The position numbers and the translations under genes are program-made. 31,741 nt of DNA from CAZVYS01 sp964630755 (GTDB lineage Bacteria; Patescibacteriota; Microgenomatia; UBA1400; CG1-02-47-37): assembly GCA_964630755.1 (NCBI GenBank), contig CAZVYS010000011.1:1-31741 (forward strand). The letters run 5' to 3'. Positions 14,702 through 22,304 of the stretch are shown here, piece by piece. Below the pieces are notes generated by a model that made no database searches, was not told where the DNA came from, and was given only the letters and a program-made list of their open reading frames with translations. Every line of letters starts with the position of its first letter. Position 1 is the stretch's first letter.

Positions 14702-14710
14702 ATTTTATCA
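14702..14710 (-). promoter_or_regulatory. Extended -10 TGATAAAAT, leaderless, for gene ending at 14327
   Basis: On the minus strand TGATAAAAT ends 6 bases before the ATG that starts at 14695. Confidence 0.6.
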
Positions 14711-14729
14711 AATATTAAGTTTTAGAACT

Positions 14730-17700
14730 TTAAATAAGTTTCATCTGCTCTGTGGAGGTTGGTAAGCCGTTAGGCCAGCAGTGAGATTGAAATTCGCAAC
14801 GACTGCAGTGCTTTAGATCTTTAGTGCAAGGAAATTTGAGGCTTCGAATAGACTTCATAGCCTCTCTAATAACTTGCCGAAGTTTAGTTAAGTCTTGTTT
14901 TTGAATCTTAAATGACTCTTTTTTAAGTTTATTGGTGCTTTTATCTGGCTCAACAAAATTGAGTTCGGCTTCTGTAACAGTTGGTTTAAAATTAGGATCA
15001 AGCTGAGTTAAGAGTTTATAAAAGACCAGCTGCCTAAATAAATCACCGTCTGAATCCTTGGTATTACCTAAGATTTGGTTTCTGGTTTTTGAAGAACCGG
15101 TTTTATAGTCAACTACCTTAACTGATTTAGAAGATTGGTCGAGCCAGTCAATCCGATCGATTTTGCCAGATAAAGGAATGTCATCAAGGATTGGTTTTGA
15201 CCAGTAGCCGCCGAAGAATTTTTCAACAAATAAAGGCTTAGTAAAGTCATCCTGATAATAATCATAGTAAGCAGAAAGAGTGGCTTTGCCTTGTTTTAAG
15301 CGAGCTTTTAAATCAATTTTGGTTAAGACTTCTTTTTTTAGAGCAGCTTTAAAAGCGGATAATAAGTATTTTTTTGAAGGATATTGGTCATCTTCCTGAA
15401 ATTGTCTAAAAAACTGCTCTAAGGCTTTATGAACGGCGGTTCCATAAGAAAGATAAGACTGTTTGGCTCGAGGAACGCGAATAAGATTATTGAGCTTAAA
15501 TTTATACGAACAAGCCAGATAAGTGTTTAAAGCAGTAGGAGAAAGCTTAAAGTCTTTTAAAAGGCTTTGTAAAAAGTTTTCTTCTAGCTTGGTAGTGGAT
15601 TTCGTAAGAGCTGGTGGAGAAAGAAGTTTTTGGAGAATAGTTTTAGCTTTTTTTTCGAAAGTTAAAGTTGAGAGGGTTTTTAGAGAATTTTCTGGTAGTT
15701 GAGTTAAAAACATGGAAGGAACGGTTTCGCGAGAAAAACTCTCTGATGAATATCTGTCAGCATAAGTTAGATATAGATGAGTTTTGGCTCGAGTGAGTGA
15801 AACATAAAATAAGCGACGTTCGTCTTCGTTTTTTTCTTTTTTGGTAAGATCGGTGTTTTTGAGAATATTATCTGGGAGTTTAATTAAGTTTCTAACAACA
15901 TTATTGCCCCATTTTTTATCTACAAGCCGATAAATAAAAACAACTTTGAATTCTTTGCCTTTGGCTTTGTGGGCAGTGGTAAGGGTAACACTATTGGTTT
16001 TGATGTCTAGGTCTTTGGCGGTCAGTTTTAAGTGATTAAGCTCCATTAAGTCTAGGGATTTTAAAAAAGAGTTGAGGTTGAGTTGGTGGTCAGCATTGCT
16101 GAGGCGTTTGATTTCAGAAAATAAAGAGTTAAGGTTGTTGAGTTTTTCAATGGCGTCAGGAGAACTCATCACCCAGTCCAAAAACCCAGATTGCTTGAGT
16201 AAGGTCTCGAAAAACTCTGGAAAAGTAAGTTTGGCATCGAGTTGTTGCCAAGTAGTTAGTTTAGTTAAGAAGTTTAAAAAATGGTTAGGGTGTTTAAGGT
16301 TCAAGCTTTTGATCTTTGTAGATTGAATTAAATCAATAATGGAAGTTCTTTTTTTTGAGGCTGCTCGGGCTAGTTTTAAAACGTCTAGGGGGTCAAAGTC
16401 AAAAAACTGGTAATGAAACAGAGTAAATAAATCCAAGTCCTCAAAGTTGAATTTAGTGGTATTGATAACTTTTAGTAAAGTTAGAAACTGATTTAAGTCT
16501 GGGTCAAGCAAAACATTGTTGCCGCCTTCAATGTCAACTGGGAGATTAAGTTTTGAGAACATGTCTGTCAAGGAAACAAGGTCTGAGTTGTGGCGAACTA
16601 ATACAGCAATCTCTGATGGCTTAATGCCTTGTTTAATTAACTTTTTAGCTTTATTTGCCACCCAATAGGTTTCTAAAGCCTCTGAGGGAAACCTGATGGT
16701 GCTGATTTTTTTAGGCTTGAGTTGAGGTTGGGCTTTAAGGTTGGACTTGGCAGATTTGACCACACTTTGTATCTTAAAATGATTTTTTTTAATTAAATGA
16801 AGGCTTGCATCTAAAACAGTTTGAGTGGAACGATAGTTTTGATCTAAGGTAATGACTTTGGCTTGAGGGTATGTTTTTTGGAAGGAAATAGTATTTTCTA
16901 GCGAAGCTCCTTGGAATCTGTAAATTGACTGATTACTGTCACCGACAACAAAGACGTTGGCTTGATCGCCCCAGAAAGAAGCCAAAAGATCAACCACTTG
17001 GTTTTGAGCGGAGTTAGTATCCTGGTATTCGTCGACAAGAAAATAGTGAAGGCGTTCTTGATAAGTTAAAAGCAATGATTCATCAGACTCAAAAGCTTCT
17101 ACCACTAAGTTAATCATGTCTTCAAAGTCGTATCGACCACGTTTTATTAAGGCTTTTTGGTAGTGTTTATAGACTTTTAGAACTTCAAGGTTTTTATTAA
17201 GATTTTTAAGTTTTAGTTTTAGGGCAGTTTTTGACAAAGAGTCTTGAGTCTTTTTTAGATAAGTGGATTGGTCATCTAGGATTTTTTTAAATTCCTTAGA
17301 ATTAATGGCTTCGCGCTTGAGATCCTGGATAGCCTTGATTAAAGCGTGAGTGTAGAAATAAGGAGTGTTTATTGGTTTAATGTAATCAAGATCAAGCTTG
17401 TCTAAGATTTGATGAAAGATCTCGACTCGTTCGAGTTCTGACAAAGGTGAGATTTCTGGAGAAATAATGAATTTATCAGGAAATTCTCGTAAAACGCTTG
17501 AGCAAAAAGAATGAAAGGTGTAGATGTTAACGTAATAAGCAGTTTCGCCAATGGTAGCGAGGAGTCGTTCACGCATGGCTTTGGCACCAGATTCAGTAAA
17601 AGTGAGAGCTAGGATGGCATCGGGTGAGGTGTCAGTTTTTTTAAGAATATTGGCGACCCTTTGAGCAATAATCTCGGTCTTGCCAGTACCAGGACCGGCG

Positions 17701-17762
17701 ATGACCATGACTGGTCCTTCGATAGTATCAACGGCAAGCTTTTGAGCTTTGTTTAATTTCAT
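14730..17762 (-). CDS. UvrD-like helicase fused to a RecB/Cas4-type Fe-S nuclease
   Basis: The 1010-residue protein joins two parts. Residues 1 to about 680 form an SF1 helicase: Walker A AGPGTGKT (22-29), FLVDEYQDTNSAQ (II), VGDSNQSIYRFQGAS (III), LDQNYRSTQTVL (IV), TTAHKAKGKEFKVVF (V) and DERRLFYVSLTRAK (VI). The C-terminal 250 residues form a PD-(D/E)xK nuclease: LSPTALNTYLACSYKF, GTAVHKALEQFF, GKIDRIDWL and VVDYKTGSSK. A Cys of ACSYKF and three Cys in CTKDLKHCSRCEFQSHC fit the 4Fe-4S cluster of AddB/Cas4 nucleases. The likely role is DNA end resection, replacing the two-subunit AddAB or RecBCD. It is the third gene of an operon, overlapping the GNAT gene by 4 bases. Confidence 0.9.
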   Translation of the reverse strand: MKLNKAQKLAVDTIEGPVMVIAGPGTGKTEIIAQRVANILKKTDTSPDAILALTFTESGAKAMRERLLATIGETAYYVNIYTFHSFCSSVLREFPDKFIISPEISPLSELERVEIFHQILDKLDLDYIKPINTPYFYTHALIKAIQDLKREAINSKEFKKILDDQSTYLKKTQDSLSKTALKLKLKNLNKNLEVLKVYKHYQKALIKRGRYDFEDMINLVVEAFESDESLLLTYQERLHYFLVDEYQDTNSAQNQVVDLLASFWGDQANVFVVGDSNQSIYRFQGASLENTISFQKTYPQAKVITLDQNYRSTQTVLDASLHLIKKNHFKIQSVVKSAKSNLKAQPQLKPKKISTIRFPSEALETYWVANKAKKLIKQGIKPSEIAVLVRHNSDLVSLTDMFSKLNLPVDIEGGNNVLLDPDLNQFLTLLKVINTTKFNFEDLDLFTLFHYQFFDFDPLDVLKLARAASKKRTSIIDLIQSTKIKSLNLKHPNHFLNFLTKLTTWQQLDAKLTFPEFFETLLKQSGFLDWVMSSPDAIEKLNNLNSLFSEIKRLSNADHQLNLNSFLKSLDLMELNHLKLTAKDLDIKTNSVTLTTAHKAKGKEFKVVFIYRLVDKKWGNNVVRNLIKLPDNILKNTDLTKKEKNEDERRLFYVSLTRAKTHLYLTYADRYSSESFSRETVPSMFLTQLPENSLKTLSTLTFEKKAKTILQKLLSPPALTKSTTKLEENFLQSLLKDFKLSPTALNTYLACSYKFKLNNLIRVPRAKQSYLSYGTAVHKALEQFFRQFQEDDQYPSKKYLLSAFKAALKKEVLTKIDLKARLKQGKATLSAYYDYYQDDFTKPLFVEKFFGGYWSKPILDDIPLSGKIDRIDWLDQSSKSVKVVDYKTGSSKTRNQILGNTKDSDGDLFRQLVFYKLLTQLDPNFKPTVTEAELNFVEPDKSTNKLKKESFKIQKQDLTKLRQVIREAMKSIRSLKFPCTKDLKHCSRCEFQSHCWPNGLPTSTEQMKLI

Positions 17763-18298
17763 GTTAAATCTTTATATAAAAGAAGTTTGTCTATTAGTTT
17801 GCCTTGATGAAGAACGGCTTTAGGATGACGACCAAATTGTTTAAAGCCATGTTTTTGATAGAGATCCAAGGCAATGGTGTTGGTGGCAAAACAGTCAAGA
17901 GTTATTTGAGAAAGACGGAGTTTTTTTTGAGCTAATTTAATAGTATAAACCATAAACTTCTTGCCGATACCCTGGGAGCGATAGTCTTTGAGAATAGAAA
18001 TGCCAAACTGACCGACATGGTTCTGACGGCGACCCTTTTTTTCAACATGAGCAGAGCCGATAATTTTATTTTTATCAAAAATCAGTAAGTAAATTTTTTT
18101 TTGTGCCTTGATTTGGTTTAAAGTGTTAGTAAAAAATACTTTTTCTTCGTCAAGAGTTAAAGGCTCAGTAGGATTTAAAGTAATAAAAGTGTCTTCGGCT
18201 TCAATAGTTTTAGCGAATTTATATAGCGCATTGAAGTCGTTCTCTTGAGGCGGACGAACTACAAAAGAGGTGTTTGTTTTTGAAGAAATGGTTTTCAT
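17759..18298 (-). CDS. GNAT-family N-acetyltransferase (RimJ/RimI-like)
   Basis: The 179-residue protein has a GNAT fold: N-terminal VRPPQENDFNALYKFA, FGISILKDYRSQGIGKKFM carrying the acetyl-CoA pyrophosphate loop (R-S-Q-G-I-G), and LDCFATNTIALDLYQKHGF, the typical last motif. It transfers acetyl groups from acetyl-CoA to an amine; the target is unknown. It is the middle gene of the rmuC operon, with 4-base overlaps on both sides, so it is translated together with two DNA-processing proteins. Confidence 0.85.
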   Translation of the reverse strand: MKTISSKTNTSFVVRPPQENDFNALYKFAKTIEAEDTFITLNPTEPLTLDEEKVFFTNTLNQIKAQKKIYLLIFDKNKIIGSAHVEKKGRRQNHVGQFGISILKDYRSQGIGKKFMVYTIKLAQKKLRLSQITLDCFATNTIALDLYQKHGFKQFGRHPKAVLHQGKLIDKLLLYKDLT

Positions 18299-19317
18299 GA
18301 TAGTTTTTTTTGATCGGGTGGGGTTAGAGTAGAGCTTGATTCAAGTTTTTGGCCCATGAGAGTGTATGAACGAGCTACTTCGGAAAATTTGTTGTAGGCA
18401 TTGCCGATATGAGAACCAAGGGTGGATAGTTTTTCTTCGACCTTGGAGTAGTCTTTTTGAATAGCGCGCAACAGGGAAAAGATTTCTCGAGAACGATTTT
18501 GGATTTTTTTACCTTCAAAAGAAAGTAGTATCATCTGAAGATGAGCGTAAAGAGTTGAGGGAGAAACTGGGTAAACGCGAGACTTCCGGGCAAATTCTGA
18601 AAGTTCGACAATGTTAACGATTTCATAATAAACTGGCTCTGAAGGTACGTACATTAAGGCAAAGTCCATGGTGCCTTCTTCGGGAAGAATGTATTTGCTT
18701 GATATAGCCTTGATGTGTTTTTTGACATCTTTGGTAAAAGCTCTTCTAAATGGTGCTTGATCAGCTTTGGTTTTGGTTTTGGCCATTCTCTGAAAGTTTT
18801 CCATGGGAAATTTTGAATCGATCGGCAGAATGCCAGCGTCGGTTTTGATGGCAGCGTCAACCTTGTCACCTGATTTAAAAGAATATTGAAGATGAAAAGA
18901 GTTTTTGGGAAACATTTGACCAATTAAGTCTTTTAGAACCTCTTCGCCAATATTGCCTCTTAGTTTTGGGGAGCGTAAAAATTCATTTAACTCGCGCATG
19001 GAATTTGAGATGGCACTAAATTCGCCGGCTTCTTTTTGAAGCGCTCCAATAACTTCGGCTGCTTTGTCTAAGCGAAGATTTAGTTCTTTTGAGGACTTTT
19101 GGAGTGAGTCAACCATGTGCTTGTTGCTTGTCTGAAGAGAATCAGATAGAGTTTTTTGCAGATCTTTAATGTCTTTTTGAGTAGTTTTAGCCCACTCAAG
19201 TAAAGTGAGGTCGTCGTCTTTTTTGGTTAAAGAATCAAGTTTCTTGCCTAAAAACCAAGTTACAACAGCAAAACCAATGATAATTAGGGCGGTAATAAGA
19301 TAAAGCTCAGGTGACAT
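18295..19317 (-). CDS. rmuC: RmuC-family DNA recombination protein
   Basis: The 340-residue protein has an N-terminal membrane segment (about 4-23, LITALIIIGFAVVTWFLG), a coiled-coil region (about 25-115) and the RmuC domain (PD-(D/E)xK-like), recognised by RGNIGEEVLKDLIGQ, VDAAIKTDAGILPIDSKFP and MYVPSEPVYYEIV. RmuC limits recombination at inverted repeats and is thought to cut DNA structures, which is notable in a genome full of palindromes. It is the first gene of the operon rmuC-GNAT-helicase/nuclease. TGATAAAAT ends 8 bases before its ATG, again leaderless. Confidence 0.9.
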   Translation of the reverse strand: MSPELYLITALIIIGFAVVTWFLGKKLDSLTKKDDDLTLLEWAKTTQKDIKDLQKTLSDSLQTSNKHMVDSLQKSSKELNLRLDKAAEVIGALQKEAGEFSAISNSMRELNEFLRSPKLRGNIGEEVLKDLIGQMFPKNSFHLQYSFKSGDKVDAAIKTDAGILPIDSKFPMENFQRMAKTKTKADQAPFRRAFTKDVKKHIKAISSKYILPEEGTMDFALMYVPSEPVYYEIVNIVELSEFARKSRVYPVSPSTLYAHLQMILLSFEGKKIQNRSREIFSLLRAIQKDYSKVEEKLSTLGSHIGNAYNKFSEVARSYTLMGQKLESSSTLTPPDQKKLS

Positions 19318-19325
19318 ACAAATTT

Positions 19326-19334
19326 ATTTTATCA
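19326..19334 (-). promoter_or_regulatory. Extended -10 TGATAAAAT for the rmuC operon
   Basis: On the minus strand TGATAAAAT ends 8 bases before the rmuC ATG. It directly abuts the divergent -10 box at 19335. Confidence 0.5.
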
Positions 19335-19340
19335 TATACT
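19335..19340 (+). promoter_or_regulatory. -10 box TATACT with GTGACA upstream, for gene at 19347
   Basis: TATACT ends 6 bases before ATG 19347. GTGACA (19311-19316) lies 18 bases upstream as a possible -35 box. Confidence 0.5.
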
Positions 19341-19346
19341 AATTGT

Positions 19347-19673
19347 ATGAAGAAAAGACGAAAAAATTATTTCCCAACTCTAGTCTTAATTTTATTGCTA
19401 TGGAGTTTGCTGGGATTAATGTTAGTTTATGTTGAGCCGGAATTGGTTAAAGATGTTTTAGTTCCGGGTCTTTATTTACCATTCTTTTTGTTGTTTTTTC
19501 CGGCTAGCTTTTTTAGCTTGGCTTTGCTGCTGGCTAACACTAGAAGAGGGTTAATTGCCTCATTGGGGTTGAGTGTTTATTTAGTTTTAAGAATCTATCA
19601 ACTGGGCAATTTATTGAGCCTGCTTTTGATTGTTGGCATTGTGATTGCAGTGACAAGATATTTAGATAGTTGA
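19347..19673 (+). CDS. Small membrane protein, three hydrophobic segments
   Basis: The 108-residue protein has a basic start (MKKRRKNY), followed by about three to four hydrophobic segments (TLVLILLLWSLLGLMLVY; PFFLLFFPASFFSLALLLA; LSLLLIVGIVIAV). The family is unknown, but such small proteins are common in Microgenomates. ATG 19347 is chosen over an upstream in-frame ATG because the -10 box ends 6 bases before it. The stop overlaps the -35 box of the next promoter. Confidence 0.6.
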   Translation: MKKRRKNYFPTLVLILLLWSLLGLMLVYVEPELVKDVLVPGLYLPFFLLFFPASFFSLALLLANTRRGLIASLGLSVYLVLRIYQLGNLLSLLLIVGIVIAVTRYLDS

Positions 19674-19699
19674 CAAGTTAATTAAAACTTCTTTATAGT
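19670..19699 (+). promoter_or_regulatory. Promoter TTGACA-N18-TATAGT for the TrpR-like gene
   Basis: TTGACA (19670-19675) and TATAGT (19694-19699) are 18 bases apart. A 5-bp inverted repeat, AAGTT-N6-AACTT (19675-19690), fills the spacer. This is one of the few promoters here that leaves a long 5' leader (about 75 bases). Confidence 0.55.
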
Positions 19700-19716
19700 T
19701 TAAATAAATAAAGTTA

Positions 19717-19733
19717 TTAGTTTAATCAACTAA
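19717..19733. promoter_or_regulatory. Inverted repeat TTAGTT-N5-AACTAA, possible operator
   Basis: A 17-bp interrupted palindrome just after the presumed transcription start of a TrpR-like regulator. The half-site is reminiscent of the trp operator (ACTAGTT). Autoregulation is a guess. Confidence 0.3.
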
Positions 19734-19780
19734 ATCCCCTGCCTGGAAAGGTCCGCCTTATTTGGCGAGATAATAACAAT

Positions 19781-20152
19781 ATGCAAGTGTCGAAAAAAGA
19801 TGTGAATAGAAAAATAGAGAGAAAGATTTTTAGGTCTCTTTTTCAGGTGCTTTCGGATATGCGAAAACCGAGGGAAATAGAAAAGTTTTTAACAGATATT
19901 TTAAGTGAAACCGAGAGAACGGTTCTAGCTAAAAGACTAGGTATTGCTTATTATCTGAATAAAAATAAATCTTACGAGGCAATTAGGCAAGACCTAAAGG
20001 TGTCGTCAGCAACAATTGCTAATGTGCAAAAATGGATGGAGGAAGGCGGCGAAGGTTTGGGATTAGCCTTAAAAGCAATTGAGGCAGATGAGTGGGCTGG
20101 AGAGATGGCAGATAAGATTGGTGAGCAATTTAAAAGAGTGTTTAACAAATAG
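19781..20152 (+). CDS. TrpR/YerC-YecD-family DNA-binding regulator
   Basis: The 123-residue protein is all-helical, with the TrpR-like core: FLTDILSETERTVLAKRLGI (about residues 40-58), then a helix-turn-helix SYEAIRQDLKVSSATIANVQKW with recognition helix SSATIANVQKW. YerC/YecD proteins are homologous to Trp repressor but lack a proven tryptophan ligand. The gene has its own promoter at 19670; a second GATAAT lies 6 bases before the ATG and could give a leaderless mRNA. It lies just upstream of the metG attenuator, without evidence that it controls it. Confidence 0.85.
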   Translation: MQVSKKDVNRKIERKIFRSLFQVLSDMRKPREIEKFLTDILSETERTVLAKRLGIAYYLNKNKSYEAIRQDLKVSSATIANVQKWMEEGGEGLGLALKAIEADEWAGEMADKIGEQFKRVFNK

Positions 20153-20156
20153 GCTG

Positions 20157-20165
20157 TGCTATAAT
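20157..20165 (+). promoter_or_regulatory. Extended -10 TGCTATAAT driving the metG attenuator
   Basis: A consensus extended -10 box, TGCTATAAT, ends 8 bases before the ATG of the leader peptide (20174). Transcription would thus start at or next to that ATG. Confidence 0.65.
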
Positions 20166-20173
20166 CTAGCTAT

Positions 20174-20218
20174 ATGAATTTAAAAACCTTAGCGATGATG
20201 GAGATGAACGCTATTTAG
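20174..20218 (+). CDS. Met-rich leader peptide MNLKTLAMMEMNAI of the metG attenuator
   Basis: A 14-codon reading frame begins 8 bases after an extended -10 box. Four of its 14 residues are Met, three of them clustered in MMEM (codons 8-11), whereas Met is normally about one in forty. The stop TAG (20216-20218) lies at the first base of the antiterminator arm. A ribosome that finishes would cover that arm and favour termination; one waiting at the Met codons would leave it free and favour read-through into DUF2000-metG. This is the layout of leader peptides of ribosome-mediated attenuation, here matched to methionine and a methionyl-tRNA synthetase. Confidence 0.6.
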   Translation: MNLKTLAMMEMNAI

Positions 20219-20264
20219 CGGAGGTTTTGATGTTATAAACAAGCCTCCGTAAGGAGGTTTTTTT
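20218..20264 (+). promoter_or_regulatory. Antiterminator/terminator switch upstream of DUF2000-metG
   Basis: Two structures exclude each other. The antiterminator pairs 20218-20227 with 20241-20250 (GCGGAGGTTT with AAGCCTCCGT, 10 pairs including two G-U). The terminator pairs 20241-20248 with 20253-20260 around a GUAA tetraloop. The segment 20241-20248 is common to both. Farther upstream, CGCT/AGCG (20209-20220) and TAGCG/CGCTA (20190-20213) give further alternatives. Confidence 0.65.
20241..20264 (+). terminator. Intrinsic terminator of the metG leader
   Basis: AAGCCTCC-GTAA-GGAGGTTT forms 8 pairs with a GNRA-type loop. Seven T (20258-20264) follow from within the stem. It sits 14 bases before the ATG of the DUF2000 gene and so must be bypassed for expression. 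Confidence 0.75.
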
Positions 20265-20278
20265 AATGGAGGGAAAAT

Positions 20279-20695
20279 ATGACTAAATACAAATTCTCTA
20301 CTAAAACAGCAATTATTCTTGAAAAGGGGTTACTTCCCTGGCAAGAACTGAATGTGGCGGCTTTTTTGGCTAGTGCTATTGCTCACCATTTCCCGGAAAC
20401 GATGGGGCCTGAATTTAAAGATGCTTCGAAGCAAAAATATCTAGCTATTTTTCGTCAGCCAGTATTAATTTTTGAAGCAAAAACTAGTAAGCTAAGAAAG
20501 GCTTATCGGAAAGCGAGGGAAAATAATTTATCAGTGGGAATCTACGCTCGACCGATTTTTAATACCCAAGGAGATGGTAATATTAAAGCAATAGCGGACA
20601 AAAAAGAGGATGAACAAGATTTAGTGGGGATAGTATTATATGGAAAAATTGAGTTAGTTGATAAATGCACTAAGGGAGTTTCGTTACATAAATAG
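20279..20695 (+). CDS. DUF2000-family protein (peptidyl-tRNA hydrolase 2-like fold)
   Basis: The 138-residue protein shows the DUF2000 pattern: AIILEKGLLPWQELNVAAFLASAIAHHFPE at the start, LAIFRQPVLIFEAKTSKLRKAYRKAREN in the middle and DLVGIVLYGKIELVDKCTKGVSLHK at the end. Family structures resemble the archaeal/eukaryotic peptidyl-tRNA hydrolase Pth2; whether it hydrolyses peptidyl-tRNA is not known. A strong GGAGGG (20268-20273) lies 5 bases before ATG 20279, unlike the leaderless genes, as expected for a gene behind an attenuator. Its placement between a Met-sensing leader and metG hints at a role around Met-tRNA or formyl-methionine. Confidence 0.75.
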   Translation: MTKYKFSTKTAIILEKGLLPWQELNVAAFLASAIAHHFPETMGPEFKDASKQKYLAIFRQPVLIFEAKTSKLRKAYRKARENNLSVGIYARPIFNTQGDGNIKAIADKKEDEQDLVGIVLYGKIELVDKCTKGVSLHK

Positions 20696-20708
20696 TTAAA
20701 ATTAATAA

Positions 20709-20714
20709 TATAAT
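20709..20714 (+). promoter_or_regulatory. -10 box TATAAT, leaderless, directly before metG
   Basis: TATAAT ends 6 bases before ATG 20721. metG would thus have an independent leaderless promoter besides read-through from the attenuated transcript. The AT-rich surroundings make chance a possibility. Confidence 0.5.
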
Positions 20715-20720
20715 TTAAAT

Positions 20721-22241
20721 ATGAACAAAAATAAATATTATATTACTACGACAGCACCGTATGTAAATTCTGATCCCCACATTGGGTTTGCTTTGGAGAT
20801 TATTCAAGCTGATGTAGTAGCGAGATACAACAGATTAAAAGGGCAAGAGGTTTGCTTTAATACTGGCACTGACGAACATGGACTTAAGATTTATCGAGAA
20901 GCTCTTAAGGCAAAAAAAGAACCTCAAGATTATGTGGATGAGTATGCAGCTAAATTTGATCGGTTAAAAAAGATCTTAAATCTAAGCTATAACTACTCTA
21001 TTCGAACCACTGACCCAAAACATGTTAAGGCAGCTCAAGAATTTTGGAAGCGATGTGATAAAAGTGGAGATATTTATAAAAAGCACTACAAAGTAAAGTA
21101 TTGTGTGGGGTGTGAGCTTGAGAAAACTGACAGCGAACTAGATAAAGGAAAGTGTCCAGTGCACCCGAATCTTAAGATAGAAACGATTGAAGAGGAAAAT
21201 TATTTTTTTAAATTTTCAAAGTATCAAGATAAATTATTAAAACTTTATGAAAATGAGGAGTTTGTAGTCCCCAACTATAGATTAAAAGAAATAAGAAATT
21301 TTGTTTCTGAAGGCTTAGAGGATTTTAGTATCTCTCGGTTAAAAGAAAAAATGCCTTGGGGAATTGAAGTACCAGGAGACCCCAAGCATGTAATGTATGT
21401 TTGGTTTGATGCTTTGATCTTTTATATTTCTTCGGTTGGTTGGCCTGAGAAAACAGATTTTCAGGGTTTCTGGCCAGGGGTGCAGGTGGCGGGAAAAGAT
21501 AATTTAAGACAGCAGTCAGCAATCTGGCAGGCAATGTTATTTTCGGCTGATCTTCCTAACTCAACTCAAATATTGATCCACGGATTTATTCAATCCGGTG
21601 GTCAAAAGATGAGCAAAAGTTTAGGGAACGTAATTGATCCAATTAAGCTATCTAAAAAATACGGAGTTGATGGACTGCGATACTATTTGTTGAGTAAAAT
21701 TCATCCGTTTAATGACAGTGATTTTACAATAGAAGGTTTTGAAAAAACTTATAACGCAGATTTGGCTAATGGTCTAGGCAATCTTGCTTCAAGAATTATA
21801 ACTATGGCTGAAAAATTTACTGAAGGAGTTGTGCCTGAGGTAAATAAAAAACCAGAGGATCACCCGTTGCAAGTTTTTGAAAGGCAAGTTTGGAAAGATT
21901 TAGATAAATATATTCAAAATTATGAATTTCACAAAGCAATTAATAGCGTTTGGGGATTAATTCATAAAATTGATAAATACATTGATAAAAATAAACCATG
22001 GGAGCTAGCAAAAGCTAATAAAAAAGAGGAAATTAACTGGGTAGTTTTTGGATTACTGGATGCGTTAAAAGATCTGGCTTGGTTAATCTATCCATTTTTA
22101 CCAGAAGCGGCTAATAAAATTATTGCTGCGCTAAATTTGAAAACAATTACTAATAAGTCTGTTTATAAAGATTCTTTTGAAAGTGTAAAAGTTGGAGTCA
22201 GGGTTAAAAAAATAAAGCCTTTGTTTCCTAGATTGCAATAA
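20721..22241 (+). CDS. metG: Methionyl-tRNA synthetase
   Basis: The 506-residue class I synthetase charges tRNA-Met. It shows TTAPYVNSDPHIGFALE (HIGH motif, as HIGF), a zinc-binding insert with CVGCELEKTDSE and KCPVHPN ligands, VWFDALIFYIS, the KMSKS loop in GGQKMSKSLGNVIDP (about 292-306), and a C-terminal anticodon-binding helical domain (AINSVWGLIHKIDKYI, KPWELAK). It lacks the C-terminal tRNA-binding (EMAP-like) domain found in longer homologues, so it resembles the short form. It lies downstream of the Met-rich leader and DUF2000. A terminator at 22322-22349 lies beyond its end. Confidence 0.95.
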   Translation: MNKNKYYITTTAPYVNSDPHIGFALEIIQADVVARYNRLKGQEVCFNTGTDEHGLKIYREALKAKKEPQDYVDEYAAKFDRLKKILNLSYNYSIRTTDPKHVKAAQEFWKRCDKSGDIYKKHYKVKYCVGCELEKTDSELDKGKCPVHPNLKIETIEEENYFFKFSKYQDKLLKLYENEEFVVPNYRLKEIRNFVSEGLEDFSISRLKEKMPWGIEVPGDPKHVMYVWFDALIFYISSVGWPEKTDFQGFWPGVQVAGKDNLRQQSAIWQAMLFSADLPNSTQILIHGFIQSGGQKMSKSLGNVIDPIKLSKKYGVDGLRYYLLSKIHPFNDSDFTIEGFEKTYNADLANGLGNLASRIITMAEKFTEGVVPEVNKKPEDHPLQVFERQVWKDLDKYIQNYEFHKAINSVWGLIHKIDKYIDKNKPWELAKANKKEEINWVVFGLLDALKDLAWLIYPFLPEAANKIIAALNLKTITNKSVYKDSFESVKVGVRVKKIKPLFPRLQ

Positions 22242-22304
22242 AGGGTTCATCCTTGCAGATTGTGAAAAATAATTTCTACAGAGTTACGCTAGAAAGCGTG
22301 AAAA

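Noticed and set aside
20157..20278. T-box riboswitch upstream of metG
   Set aside because: The leader is too short (about 100 bases), and I see no T-box sequence (UGGN) or Stem I. The Met-rich leader peptide explains the terminator better.
20157..20278. SAM riboswitch upstream of DUF2000-metG
   Set aside because: No four-way junction or conserved SAM-I/II core is visible in the leader.
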